This document shows, piece by piece, positions 34,180-48,100 of a stretch of DNA of 64,000 nucleotides. This stretch comes from Aulostomus chinensis. Lineage: Eukaryota > Chordata > Actinopteri > Syngnathiformes > Aulostomidae. The stretch spans positions 18,778,457 through 18,842,456 of the forward strand of contig JBBMOA010000007.1 of the NCBI GenBank assembly GCA_037954235.1, given 5' to 3'. A program made the position numbers and the translations under genes. The notes beneath the pieces are model-generated. The model did no database searches. It was not told the DNA's origin and saw only the letters and a program-made list of their open reading frames with translations. The stretch's first letter is position 1. Each line of letters begins with the position of its first letter.

Positions 34180-35751
34180 ACATCCAGAGTGGAGAGTCAT
34201 GAAACATCCTCCACTGAAGAAAAAACATGATAAAAATCTGCATAAAATACCGTTTTTGTGGTGGAAAAAATTGCAAGTTATTAACTACATGAGTTGAAAT
34301 TGTGAATGAGATGTGACAGATACAATGTCGAGATTGATTCAAGAGAAAGGCAAGTGTTTAAATTCATCTGATAAGCATAAGATAGACCAATATGCTGGAA
34401 CATCAACATCACATGTCTTGATAAATAAAGTATTTTATTTGCCAAAATATGTTTACTACATGTTTATTATATTATACTGCAATTGTCACCAAGGTCTAGG
34501 CTGGATTCCTATTGTTTTTGTCTCTAACTTGGTGTGGCAGCCAGACGTTGGGCACTACGGCATTTTATTGTTTCACCGGTGGACGAGGAATGGCGGTTGA
34601 ATAAAGATGCGAGCAACTTGCTACGTCTCTTTTGTGTTACTGCATGAACTCATGTTATCATTTATTCTGTCCTTTCATATACAATTCAATAAAACATTCT
34701 GGGCCTAAAGAAACAAATATATTACTCCTAATCACTTTTAATTCAATGTCAAAAACACATAAAAATATTAATCTTGATTTTCTTCAATGCTCTTCCACTA
34801 GGCGCAAAAGTCAAAAAAGAAAATACAATTAACAATCTTATCTGAATAATCCCTTATTAAGACAAATTAGGCTGAATACACACTGCAAATGTAAAGACAA
34901 ACATGAAGTCAAAACAAACTGCTCTGATGGAAAACAGTCGCTAGTAATAAAGACAGAGGTATCAGATATGAATTGCACATGTGCGGCTATGAGACGAGAC
35001 TTGAGAGTCTTGTCTAAAGCAGTATCAAAAACAGTGCCTATGATCCAGCAAGAGAACACGAACCAACCAGTCAAGAACAGGAAGACGCCGTCTACCGACA
35101 GTATTCGACTGGATTCTCGGACAGTTAAAACATCTAATAGGCCACTATAATGAACAAGTCGGGGTGATTCCGCTCTTTGAAACCTTCCTGCATCTCTGAA
35201 ATAAAATGCATTGGTGAACTATGAGCTTGTAAACAACTTGGCAACTTGTAAATATGAATAAGTGATGAACAGCCCAAACTTTTTACTTAAACTCATAAAA
35301 ATCTCATTCTTTAGAGAGAGAGAGAGAGACTGACAGAACACACAGTGCACTGTCGTGTTTTTTTTTGTTTAGTTTTTACACAAACAGTGGAATCGTGACG
35401 GAGCTAAAAGAATATGGCAACTCTAGTTATGTCCTCTCTCTAATATTGAACTAGTCCGACAGTCTCCTACCACCATAATCAAACACAGGAATTCACCAGC
35501 AACACTGGACGAGATCTCGCTGATGCGTAAACTGCTAAAATGGACCCACTCAAAAGTTTACTGAGGACGTGGAGGGCACAGCAATGGTTCTAGAGGCCCT
35601 TTAATAAAAAAAACAAAACAATTTGCATTCTATTCTTCTGAGAAAAGAATAAAATCATAAAATATTCCACTGAAAGATCAGTCTTCCATGTTGTCCACCC
35701 CTTGCTTTAGAAAAAAAAAGTCTTTCATGTTTTCTGTCTCTTGCTTTCAAA
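34180..35751 (-). other. SLCO3A1: SLCO3A1 3' flank and probable 3' UTR
   Basis: No coding exon is seen between the SINE and the SLCO3A1 stop at 35752. AATAAA on the - strand occurs at 34666-34661 and 34439-34434, so a 3' UTR of about 1.1-1.3 kb is plausible. The region is AT-rich. Confidence 0.45.
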
Positions 35752-36104
35752 CTATAAGACTGACTCCATATTTTCACAAAACTCATGGTCCTCAAGGTTG
35801 TATATAAACTTTGTCCTGTCCACTAGTTTGGGGCCCTCTGTGAGTGAGGGGTAAAAATCAGTTGGTGTCATGTGGCCCTCATGAGTTTTGATGTACTTCT
35901 TGTAGTTCCTGCGTAAGCAATACCACGTGGTGGTGTAAAGGAGGAAGGCGACGCCCTTGAGGATGATGGCAAGGCTCACGTACAGATGTCTGTACTTGAC
36001 ATTGTCGTACAGCAGGCAAGCACCTTTATCGCCACAGTCTGAACTCCAGAAAAGGCATGTAGAGTCGATCCCAGCACCGAAGATCAGAGGAGGGGGGATG
36101 AAGC
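35752..36104 (-). CDS. SLCO3A1: SLCO3A1 last coding exon
   Basis: The acceptor TTCTGTTTTCCAG precedes 36104 and the stop is at 35754-35752. It encodes FIPPPLIFGAGIDSTCLFWS, a Cys pair, the last membrane segment (VSLAIILKGVAFLLYTTTWY) and the cytosolic tail ending FIYNLEDHEFCENMESVL. The tail is about ten residues shorter than human in its variable middle. The C-terminus corresponds to the long human isoform 1. Confidence 0.96.
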
Positions 36105-39100
36105 CTGGAAAACAGAAGCAATCACTAAACCCTTGGAGATGGAGCTGGACTGGGATTTATCACCAATACTGAATCCAGCCACAAGGGGGCGATCAAGATC
36201 CACCCTTTTGAGGACTCGTGCAAGTTTTTCCCACTTATTTGACGTAACAAGTTTATTTCACAGGTTTCTGAAGAAAATAAAGTGTGTAACAAGGCAGACG
36301 GGAAAGCTGTGTCAGAGTTGTTGGTTTTGGTTTCTTTTCATGGGAATTAAAAACAGATTATTAACAGCTTTATGTTAAGGTTTTCATATAATCATCCCCA
36401 AAAAGCAACAAAACAGTAGTGACATCATGTTGGTTAGCATCTGCAGCAGCAGAATATGAAATATAAATATAAAAATTCAAAACTAGTCCTTACCGAGGAG
36501 CCGCAGCAAAAGAAACAAGACTCCCAGGGCGTAGGATTTCAGTTCCGGGCTCACAGTCCTTCAGGACAAAAGGGGGATTCACAGTTTTTTTTGCATGCAC
36601 CCACATAAACACTTTTATCATAGGCTCAACAATCACAGACATCCACAAACAAACCTGATTAGGATGATAACGGAGGGCGTCTGGGCCATGGCGCCCACCA
36701 GGCTGCAGGCACAGATGACGCACAGGAAGACTAGGAAAGCCTCTTGACAGCCCGGAGTCGGACATTTACCTGGAACCGCTGTGGCAAATTTACTCTCAGC
36801 AGATATGCAAGAACATCCAGTCAGGTTCTGTGAGCAGGGGGAAAAAAAAAAAAAAGTTAATTCCAATTATTAGTTAAAATGTGTTATATTTGCTCTGCGC
36901 TGTGTTCACATCAGGACAAATGTGAAGGAGCTGATTAGTGTCAACACAACTGAACCTAGAGATTAACTCCAACAGCAGCTAGCAGTGATACAGCTGGGAG
37001 ATTTGTGTGCTGCTGAGCTGAGACTGATTCTGTCTGCGCGTGATTTGAATACAGAAGACATTTATCTGATCTTAAAAACCACAGTACGACTTAATTAATA
37101 CAAACCCGGCTGATGACAGACCTATGAAATACTACTTTCATGATTTTGAAGTACGCTTATAATAAGAGCAAAGGAAATTTTGGCAGATTCTCTGCGATAC
37201 AATAATGATTAGTGAACACAATCACAGCGCAAGGACCTGAGAGATGGTCGAGGAGGTCTGTACGCTCTCTGGCCGGGTGCAGCCAGCGAAGCAGGCCGAC
37301 AGGTAGGTGATGCCGTTGGAGCCGCACACGGGGCTGATGGAGGACGTGAAGCAGTTGCAGTGACTGATGCATTGAGCTTCTGGTTTCTCGCCCACCTGCA
37401 GCGTCCTGAACAGAGACACAGAGGAACCTCAACACCCAAACCTACTGTGAACAACAACTGTATCGGTGCAAGGGACACATCAAATCAAAGAGGTGCTCTG
37501 TTGTAAGAATACAAAGGGTTTTTAGTGATAATATGGGTCTCTGGTTCCCGCTTTTAACAGAGGTGCATCTCCATGGAAACTGCAATGCACTTCTAACCAC
37601 CTCCAGAGCAGGTTGAGTTCAGGCTACTGAATTGAAAACCAGTAAAGGCCGGTCTGAAAACTAAATTAGCTTCTTCTGACAGATCCCTCCAGAATACTGC
37701 ATTTGCATTCAAGGTAGAAAAAGTCTGCCATCTAAAGAAGAGTGAAGGCCGTCCTTGGTGAGCAAGTCTTCTCACTCTGGTTCCTGCCACAGAACGAATG
37801 AAATCTAGTGTGGTGCGTTTAAGGTACGATCAAATTGGAGCCCTGCGACACAGTACAGAGCACGCTAACTGTAGCCACTGGCAGGCAAGAAAAGATATTC
37901 TGTGAAATACTTTGTAATGCTTGTACATCAGAGTAATGAAGTAACGTGTCCTCTGTAACATTGTTTATTGTCCCTTGTTTCCTTTACAATCTCTTGTTCC
38001 TCAAGAAGTTTGTTGTGATGTAGTAAACAATCAAAATACTGCAAACTGGCATCAAATATGGTCAGACTTCTTTTACTCTGGCAGTTCTGCTGATTATGAT
38101 TCAAATTTTATTTTTCCCTCTTTTAGAATACAATAAGCACTGTTTACAGTCCATTGACACAGTATTTGTCACCACCAACAATGACATATTTTTAATTCTT
38201 GACAGTAGAAAACCGACCAGTGAATAAACAGAAAAATTCATCGTGAACATGGCATTGTTATTCACATCAACACTCAGAGACTGCTGGATGCCCAGTCCCA
38301 TAAATAAAACAGCATTTCTAAAGAAGAAGCTAGTAGCCATAGTTGACCAGTTGATCAATATGAAATCAAATTGAAGGCCCTGAAGTGCTTTTGATTTATT
38401 TTGACTTTCACAGGTTTGGGGAGTGATTGAGTGAAGGCTGCTGCATTCGTATTCAGTCTCACGCTCCTCTTCCTGATGAAGCCACCCTCCGGATAGAAAA
38501 CCTTTTTATAGACTTGATAAGACGACACAAAGTTGTTTGAATAAAAAATACGCCCACTGTGCCCCGATGACCGGCAGTGATGAGAATTTTTATAGACACA
38601 TTTCCACTCTGCAATTCACCTCCGATAAAAGTCGTCTAACCTTGGCAGTGGCGTTAGTTCTCACTGCCATCGTGCTGTTAACTGCTCACATTTCTTAGAT
38701 CAGGAAATCTGTGTCATCAAATTCAAAATGCATGTATTAGTAATGCATTTCTGAGCCAGGTCTTAAGTCTGGGGTATGTAAATACATAATGATGATAAAA
38801 TGATTCACAGTGTTTCTTTTTTAATCAACCCTATTTCTTATCTGATGTATGAAATGCACTTGACGCATAGAAAATCCACTCAAAACTCAACTGAAAAAAA
38901 CAGCGTCACCAGTACGTTATTCTCGCACCTGTTGCCGTACATGACCGTCACTCCTGCGACGGGACCCGTATCACAGCCCAGGAACAGGAAGGAGATGTAG
39001 CACGCTGTGGAGATTAGGTTAACCAGCATGGCCATGCGGATGGCGCCCAGTGCCGACAGGTTCAGCTTCTTTACCAGCAAACCGCCCATGAAGATCCCCA

Positions 39101-42100
39101 GACACGCACATGGGATGGCTGTCATACCTGAGAGGGAATGTTGGAACATCATACTGTGACACACGTGTGTGTGTGTGTGTGCGTGTGTGTGTGTGTGGGA
39201 TGGTGCAGTTGCGTGCTGCGAATACACACCTAGCAGCTGGTTAGCAGAGGTGGTGGTGAGGTTGAACTGCTGCTCCAGGTATTTGCCCAGAAAAGCTGCG
39301 AAACCAGCCACAACTGCAATCTCCATACAGGCGGCCAGGATGATGCAGGTGAACACGGGGTTGGACAGGAGGTGCTTGGTCACCTTGGGGATCACTGGTA
39401 GACAAACAGGAAGAAGAGACGATGGCCGTTCATCTATCTGGCTAGAGGTCAACACGCAAGAACTAAAGAAACCAACGAAGTGAGGAAAACATTCCTCATC
39501 AATTTGAAATGTACAGAAACACCCTGGAAACAACGGCACCAAAACTGTCCCTCAGCTCACACATCTGGCTGTCTTATCAGCATCTCAGCCTCTCTGGAAA
39601 CGATGTTTTTGGAATTTTTTTCTATTTCCATGTATTTTCTTCATCTGTAACTCCTTCTTTTAGCCTGCATATGTCTTGTTTCAGTGTTGCACTTACAATA
39701 TCTCTGCAACTGTTGCATTTAACACTCAAAACAAATCAAATGAACTTTGTGAAATTCTGTATTTAAAACTTAAAACCTAATTTTTTCATTCAGGAAGTAT
39801 CTGATCCAGACTACTAATCCTCCTTGTGCTATTTTCATATCCCCTGTTATATCATTACTTCAAAACCTGCACCTCTATTGACAATGACTCATATCTAACA
39901 ACCTGATCAGTGGTTTGTTTTGTGGTTTTAATCTGAAAAGTACCTGGTGAGTCAGATAATTGCAGGTAGATTAAATTCTCAGTATGACAATCAAGTAGAA
40001 TATAACAGACGGTGAAAAGCGGATAGTAGTTTACTTATTTTTAGAATTCATAAATGGCATATGCAGACATAAATGTAATATTTATGACTTTCTTCCTCAA
40101 AGGGAAACTGCTGCAGTGTGACTGAAGATGTTGAACGCTCACCCCTGAGTTGCTGACAGCAGGTGGGGCTGTTGGCTTGCTCGTGGTTGCTCACAACCCC
40201 ATTGCTGGGCTTAGGAGTCTCAAAGTCTGGATTGAGAGAAGGAGGAAGCATAACCTGCTCACTGTCCGCCGCCTCCTCTCGCTCCTTGGTTGGCAGCGAC
40301 TGAGGGAAGCCAAACATCAAGAGAGCTGAACAAAAGAGTAAGGCACCACACAGGAGGAAGCCCGCCCACCAGGCCCCGATCCACCGCGGGTCGTCAGGAG
40401 TGATGCCAAGCTTACCTGTCAAGAAGCCCAGCAGAGGTCAATAACCCACATACACACAGAAACATAATAACACGGTGCAGCATTAAATGTGAAACTCACT
40501 GGTGTCAATGAAGACTGCATCCACGTAAAACTTGGTGCAGAGGGAGCCAAGGATGAACCCGCAGGCTGGCCCGAACACCAGCGTAGAGAAGAGGATTCCT
40601 GCACAACAACAGCAAAGGTTGTGAAATTCTGCAGGTACTGTTAGTTTTGACTGTCATGAACAATCACATCAAGCAGTAGTGGCGGTGACACACACCCAGC
40701 AAATGGCATGTGCTCATTATGATGACCCGACCCTCTCACCCTTGAAGGTTGACACACTGAACACAAACTGTGGATGACACCTGAAACAGAACCGGTAGTC
40801 TTGTCCCGTCCTTCGAAAACAACAGAAGATAAAACTCTTGAGCTTTATCCAAAATCCTCATTCGAGCTCCGTTGGCGGGGCTGCAGTCTGGCACACCGAC
40901 TCAAGCAGATAATGACGACTCAAAGCTCAATTTCAGGGACACATTCCTGCCTGCCTGTATGTGCAGTGATCTGTGGTATTATCAGACTTAGCAGCAAGTG
41001 TTGGAGTGGATCTGGCACATGGCAAGATACCAAATGCCGTTCTAAGTTTGACCACACATAAGAACAGCAATGCCAGCTTCAAATTACCATCAAAATAAAA
41101 TGCAATCATCTATGCTATCCAACTTCCTCCTGGGCCCCTGCAGCATTAGTAACGTCCCCTTTACTGTCTGCAGGTTGGTCCAAACTGCTATCAGCTCAGC
41201 ATCTCCAGCGAGAGATCCTGTCCAAATGCCAGGAGCAGCTACTTAATGAATACAGTGTGGAAACCTTGACTAAGCTTTGTATGTGCTGCTAGAGTGAATT
41301 CATTGTCTGCTTCCAGCCTTGACCACCCACATAGGAATCAACGTATTCAACTTAATTGTGGCCTTATTCACATACTCCAAACATAAAGGAAATGGCTCAC
41401 AGATTCGGTGCAGCTCAGCGCCAGAAATTGTTTTAGAAACAAGTTGTTGAGGCAAGAACGGCAGGCAGTGAAAGGAAAAGAGAAGTTGCGGTGGGCTGAC
41501 ACGCTCATACACACAGAGAGATAAAACTTCAGTTGAAGGAAATGAACAAAGGTGGAGGTGTCTGTCCATGCGGTGTCAGAGCCTGACAGTTTTTTGCTTC
41601 TTCCTTTAGTTAACCACAAAGGTTTCATCAGAAAAGAGACAAAAACAGATAGCAAGTAATGCCTTCAACACAGGCTGAGAGATACTCGCCAGGCTAAAAA
41701 CTAATTCTCCCCGTCTATCATGAGTCTTGAGCTTCTACACACACTTTGCTCTCCATGGTGCTTTCTTCTGTATCAGTGGTTCTGATTCTCTGGTTCCTTC
41801 TTTAATAAAAACTATAACCCCGCCAGTTTGGCACCAACGTGAAAGAGAATAGACAACGGCAAGTGAGTCGGTTCAACCGAACACTCCAGCTGGTCACACT
41901 CAGAGCTACTGGCAACAGGCGCCGAACCTGAAGTGTCATAGTTAGTTTTTAGCTCCAATCAAAGAGTTGTTTTTTTAATTCCTGAGCGTATGGGAGGATA
42001 AAGTTGACGTGGATTATCCCGGATGATGGGCCTTGGAGTTTGAAAACATCAGACTTTTTTTTTTTTTTTTGGTAGTTCTTGACCTTCTTGCAACATTAGC

Positions 42101-45100
42101 TTCAAGCTAAACATACGCCACTGGCTTTTTCTGGATGGTGGAGTCACAAGTGATGCAATGGTGAAAAACATCAAAACCTCAGAATGTCTATTTGTGAGTA
42201 CTCTAAAGCAATACTTTAACTTAAAGTTACTAAAAATCAAGCATCCACAAATCTTTGGATCAATACCACCAACTATAATTGACTGATTATATTGATTATA
42301 ATCAATCAGTACTGGTAAGGGTAATCAAAAAGCGTTCATTTATGTCAATAAAAATTCCTATTAAACACTGTTTAAACACTGTTTCATGATTGTTTTAAAA
42401 GTAGCAAGTAGTTGCAAAATAAAAAAAGTAATGAAGTAATGCATCATGGTTTCATCACTGAATCAAGGTCCTCTGTGTCAGGGAGTGAGGTGCTCAGACT
42501 TCTCCATCCCTTCAGTAGATGCTCAGGAACGAGTAATGTGGCGGCACACTGGGGATTGTTTTCTAGATACCGATCAAACTGCGCAGTTTAACAACCCTTT
42601 CATGTCACTGTGTGATGAGCAAATTTGCCTGTGGTATTGCAAATGAGGCCTGTGCATACTCTGTTTCAAGTGTTTCCTTAGAAACTGAGTGTTGTCTTCC
42701 CATAGCAACAACATCACAATTGCCTTCACCACAGGAAAACCACAAAGAGGAAATTAAGTTAGTGAAATCACCTTCCAGGAGACGACCACTCTGCAAGCCT
42801 ACAGCCACTGTGAGGATAAATGTTTCCACTGAGATCCGGGCTGATCCCGGTCACTTTAAGACAAACTGTTTCCTCGATGATAATGTTGCACCACAGTGCA
42901 AGGCCTGCACGTCAAAAAGATCCCTAATCTACAAGGGACCACGCTTCCTTATCAATCAGCTGCTTCTGCACCAGCATTCTGCGATTTTGAAGTTAGCGAT
43001 TATATTTTTTTGTTGTTCTAAGTTTCCATGAAACACCGAGTTCAACGTCATTAAAATAAACACTAAAATCTCAGTTCAACACCCCCCCCTTCCTAACCTT
43101 CCAAATGTGAGATGCTCAAGATAAAAACTCTCTTCTACCTCTTTGAAAGCTGCATGGAAACATGGCAAAAGACCAAGTCTTACATGACACAAGCAATCTG
43201 TCCACTTTGTCTTGAAGAAACAATTCAACAACTGGAAAATTCACTTTCTTGCCAAGAGTTATATAGAAGAAGACTTATGAAGAAGCAGCAAATCAAACTA
43301 GTGTACATGACCCTGCTGAAATGACAAAATTATTGTGACACACCATTTTTTCCACTGCGCATGTGGGTTTTTAACACCAAGGTAAAACCACATAAACAAA
43401 GCCGAGTGAACCTTTTCCAATGCATGTCGGTAAGTTGCCTCTCAATTGTTTCAGCGGTCACGTTGCACGTCACTGATAGGCTGGGAAACAAGGTAACCGC
43501 CATAGACACTGGAACGCAGCACAGAGGCCAGTGATGGTGTTTCAGTGGCTCCTATTCTAAACCCTTTGCTCCAGTTTTTCGAACCCAGATTGTGGCACAA
43601 GGTACGTATATCATAGCATCAGACCAGAAGCTAACCAGTGGTTGCTCACTAGAGTTTTGTGTTTGCACAAATGCTAATATGAGTCAGACCTGTAAGTTTT
43701 AGTACTAAAAAGACACAATATGATAAATGTCACGATACACAAGGTTCGCAAAGCAATTTTAGAACAACATATTGCAAAACACTACTTGCTGTGTACCACC
43801 TGGGTGGTCTACTGAATGTCCGTCACATTATATTGACAACTCAGCAAAATATTTCAGTCAGAAAATATCCAGCGTATTTGCAAAGATGTTGAGAATTATG
43901 TTTAGTTATATTGAGAAATAGCGTGCAGATACGTTTTTATGTTACTCAACCAACCGTAACACAGTAAATATAACATGAAATAACATGCAGGATATGAATG
44001 TATCCCAATATACTGTGATACAATATCAATACCATGGGCTGGAAGATCAATACAGTACTCGAGGAAATACTTCAGTATCGATTTTATTGCACGGCCCCAG
44101 TTGAATAATTAATTAACTAATTAGCGAACCTCTCAGTTGACATATTTCATCCCGCCTGTCCATTCATTCATGAACAGGTGCATCGGTGCCGTGGAGACGC
44201 TGCACACGCTATGATGTATGTTCTTGAGCATACAGAGAGGAGCAGAGCAGACACGATAAATAAAGCTATAAATTACAGTTGATCCAGTCTGTTTCACGTG
44301 GACGGTCCCTCTGGGCACCACTGACAGACTTGATTACTTCTATTACCAACTTTTATTCCCATGCACCTCAGTGCCGCCATTATTCTTTCTCTCATTTCAA
44401 ACAACTAACACTGACAGCGACCAGAGACCTGTGCTCTCAGGCCGAAGATATAAAAAGACAACTGCGCCTCTATAAGCTCCAAAAGGACATATTTCATTTT
44501 TTTTTCCTCGACAGGATTAAGCAAAGGGGGAGAAAAAAAATAAAACCTAACTTAAGCACATTAAATCACCATGAAGGACAATACAGGGCCGCAGCCGTGG
44601 GTAATCTTTGTAACACACTTCTTTGTCAAACTGCCTCCAAATCCCTTTCCCCCTCCAGCAGTCCCGTTACAAGATAAGTACAAAACAAACCAATTTGTTC
44701 TTGTTGTAGTTTGCCCAAGCCTTTTAGTACCCTGTGAATTATACTCTCAGGGGAGCATGTCAGATGTAATTCAATAACAAAGCTCCGCTCTTGTGTTTTT
44801 GTCTCCATCTAATTTGTTTAGAGGCCAACAGTAAAGGCTGGGAGAGCTATTGTTCATGAGGTCTTCCCTTTCCAGATATTAATTAACACCCAGATGCCGT
44901 CATTATCCTTCAGACTGCATGTGGAGATGTAAAAAACAAAACAAAAAAAAACTTCAGAAAAAAAATGTAAAAATAAAAAAGGCAAACTGTGGAAATGGGG
45001 GACAACCATTTGTTCTGAAGAAACTTCATGCATTATTTCCACATCTGTCTTTGCTGCACCCAAGCACACTGAGTACATGTAGATGCACCTGACATTTTAC

Positions 45101-48100
45101 TTTTATTCCAGTTTTTGCCCTTTTCCTGAAAAAATCAGAAGAAGGAAACATTCCACTAATAATCTTGTTTACATGCACACTAATCAGAAAGACAAAGGGT
45201 AGAGCTACAGTTTGCTGTTGTTTCCCTCTTGTGCGCTTAGAATTTTCTCCTCAAGCATGTTCATTAAAGAAAACAATCTGCTATTATATTGTTCCTTACT
45301 TCATTGTGACATCGTTAGAGATTAATAAGACTTTTAATGTAATTTGGGAAGTCAGGCGAGAGTTATACCCCTTGCTTGCAGGCTACCTGGTAGCATTAAG
45401 CTAGCTAGGTCATTTCTATGTCCAAATAAAAAAAACCTACAAAAACCCAACAAGTATGAGCATGCCCCCAACGTGTTAATAATAAAAAAATGCTTAATTC
45501 AGGAAATACAATCAGGGCAAGATTTCCATGAACTTCATTAAGTTCAGAATATTGTCATTTTCAGCATAACGGAGGAATATTAGTGTGGACGTAAACATAT
45601 CCCTGCTGACCCTCTATAGTCAAAACTCGATGCAGATATCAACGAGAGGAGATGATGGTCGTGAGGGGCTGACTGCACTCTTCATCAGCTAAATGTGGAG
45701 GTCAGGTGAACCGCAGTGACACAGCTCCATTTATAGGTATTTAACACGGGTAACAGGGGGGCTTCACAGCGCTAAATTTGGGACTGCAGGTTGAGATTAT
45801 AAACCACCTCAGGTTAAAAGGAAAAGCTCATGCTAACTGAAATGTCAGTTGCATTATGTCGGCCTTGTCCTCAGTTCATTTCCTGCTCTCACTGTACAAA
45901 GGCAACTCCTTCTCTTCGTCCAGTAATCCTGCTCAAGTTGGCTCAATAATCCCTGGCGCTATAAAAGAGCAGAGGGACGCTGCGACGTGAGAGGCCAAAC
46001 AAACAGCTTGTGCCACTTTGACAAGATGCCAGATTGAAACTGAAAGTGAGCTAAATGTTGACTAAAGATATAGGCTAGTGTCTCGGCATTCCACAGCTAA
46101 AGCCTGAATAGGTTTGTGTCAAAAGGTCAACAGAAAGCTAGGGTCCCTCTGCTATACATGAGGTCATCACAATTTATCTGTGGAAGTGAGTTTTCTAAGA
46201 TTAAGGAGATGCAGGAGGCCAGAGATGTCACAACCACACCTTCTCTGCTTCCTCTGATCGCATCAGCTGCACAGAAAACTCCAGGCAGCCTTTTTCTGGT
46301 TAACACTGTTCGTTTTCTAGTTCACCACAAAAGCAGCTACCAGCACGCACGTTAGCTTGATCGAGCAGATTTCACCTCACATCGGTTGATAAAAAGATTA
46401 AAATTCCTTTCAAAGGATGGGAGCATTGAAGCTTCAGGGAAAGAAGAGCATGTATCTTAACATAACCAATATGCTTTATGCTCTACTGTGGAGGTTTGCA
46501 GGGGAACTAGCTTCACAAACACAAATTCCTAGCAAGGAGGCTAACCCACAGGCGCTAGGGCTGGATGACAAACTTCCACTCTTCTGCCTCACCAACAAAT
46601 TGCTGTCTTTGGGTGCTACAATAGCAAGGGTAACTAATTTTCAGCTGCTGGTATAAAAAATCCCACTGGATGTTGTTTGAAGGAACCCATGGTGATGCTA
46701 ACCTGTGGGTTGGCTCAGAAAACCTTCTGTAGCACTCACAGTGATACATTTTTCAATAGCAATTATGAAAAAAATGAGAACAAATCAAAACTTTTCAAGA
46801 GAAAGGAAATGCATGAATTACATATGAAAATCTAATTATCAATCTGCAGAGAAGAGTTTATCAGCTTGTTAACTCTGTGAATGTGTTTGTAGATTTTACT
46901 GGTACAATGGATCTTAATCTCAAAATCACTTGTCCTCAGGCACGCTGAGATGAACCCACAACCTTCTCTAAGACATCTACCCAAAGCTCCTTTGTCTGAT
47001 AATCAAAACGATTCTGCAGCATCATCTGCAACATCCAAGTTGGTCTGGTCGGGTTTCTGACAGGAAACAGTTCTATAAAAACACTTGGTTTAACCCATAA
47101 TAAACATGCACGAGCAGCTTATGCAGTTAAAGACCGCCTCCCCTCATGTCGACAGGATGATTAACAGGTAAAAATCATGCGAAAGTCATTGGGAAGTCTG
47201 TTTTGATCAGGCACAAAGGCGACCAAATCTGCAGCGATCCAAAATTATCCAGATGACATGTTTATACCCAGGGTATAAAGCTTCAGCCCACCTGACTGGC
47301 TTTTAGTATTGTTATCGAAGGAGAAATTATGCGTACTGAAGGCAGGAAATCTCCTCCTTTTAGATTAGTTAGTATAGCGCTGCAGTATCGGTGACTTCCT
47401 CAGTTAATCAGTATTGGGTGATTGATGTACAATTTTTTTTTTTTTAACTGACCAATCATTTAAGAGCATCATTTTGGAGTTCTTATTTTAGATGCACGCC
47501 CCCAACCCCCCCACAAACGTTAAATAAAACTGATCAAGAAATCAATGACAGAACTGGCTAATTAATTTGATGATTTAAAATAATCATTAGCCTCCATTTG
47601 ACCTGTAAAATGTCCACCAAAAAAAAAAAAAGTAAAAATGTGTTCTCATTTCATGAACAATCCAAAATAACGTATTCAAAGATTTTATGTTGAACCTGAA
47701 ATGAAGGATCAAATCCACACGTTAGTGAAGTCACGTTAAGTTTTAGTATGAAATATGACTAAACAGCAACATGCACGGTTGAGTTTTCTGTCAATCGACA
47801 ACAGATCAGCTAATTGTTGCAGGTCTGAGTGGACGCTTCGCTAGTGCTTTCTTGTTTTGACATAATCCTCTGAGTGGAAACTAAATCTGAGATGGTGTGT
47901 TTGTCGGCTGTACCCTAAAGTAACCCTGTTGATTCTACGTGGCCATGACCTAAATAGCAAGCCAAAGCTTAAAGTAGGCTCTCAACTCACATTTAAATGC
48001 CATTACATCAGGATCATCCGACTTTAACTTCCGCTTACGTCAAATCATCCAAAATTTGGACCAGGCCTTCCCTTCACTTCTTGCCGTGATCTCGTATCAA

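Noticed and set aside
39169..39483. 104-codon open frame on the + strand
   Set aside because: It is antisense to SLCO3A1 coding exon 5, extended by a GT repeat.
42612..43031. 139-codon open frame antisense to the SLCO3A1 19-kb intron
   Set aside because: No domain, signal or splice support. A frame of this length is expected by chance a few times in 64 kb on six frames.
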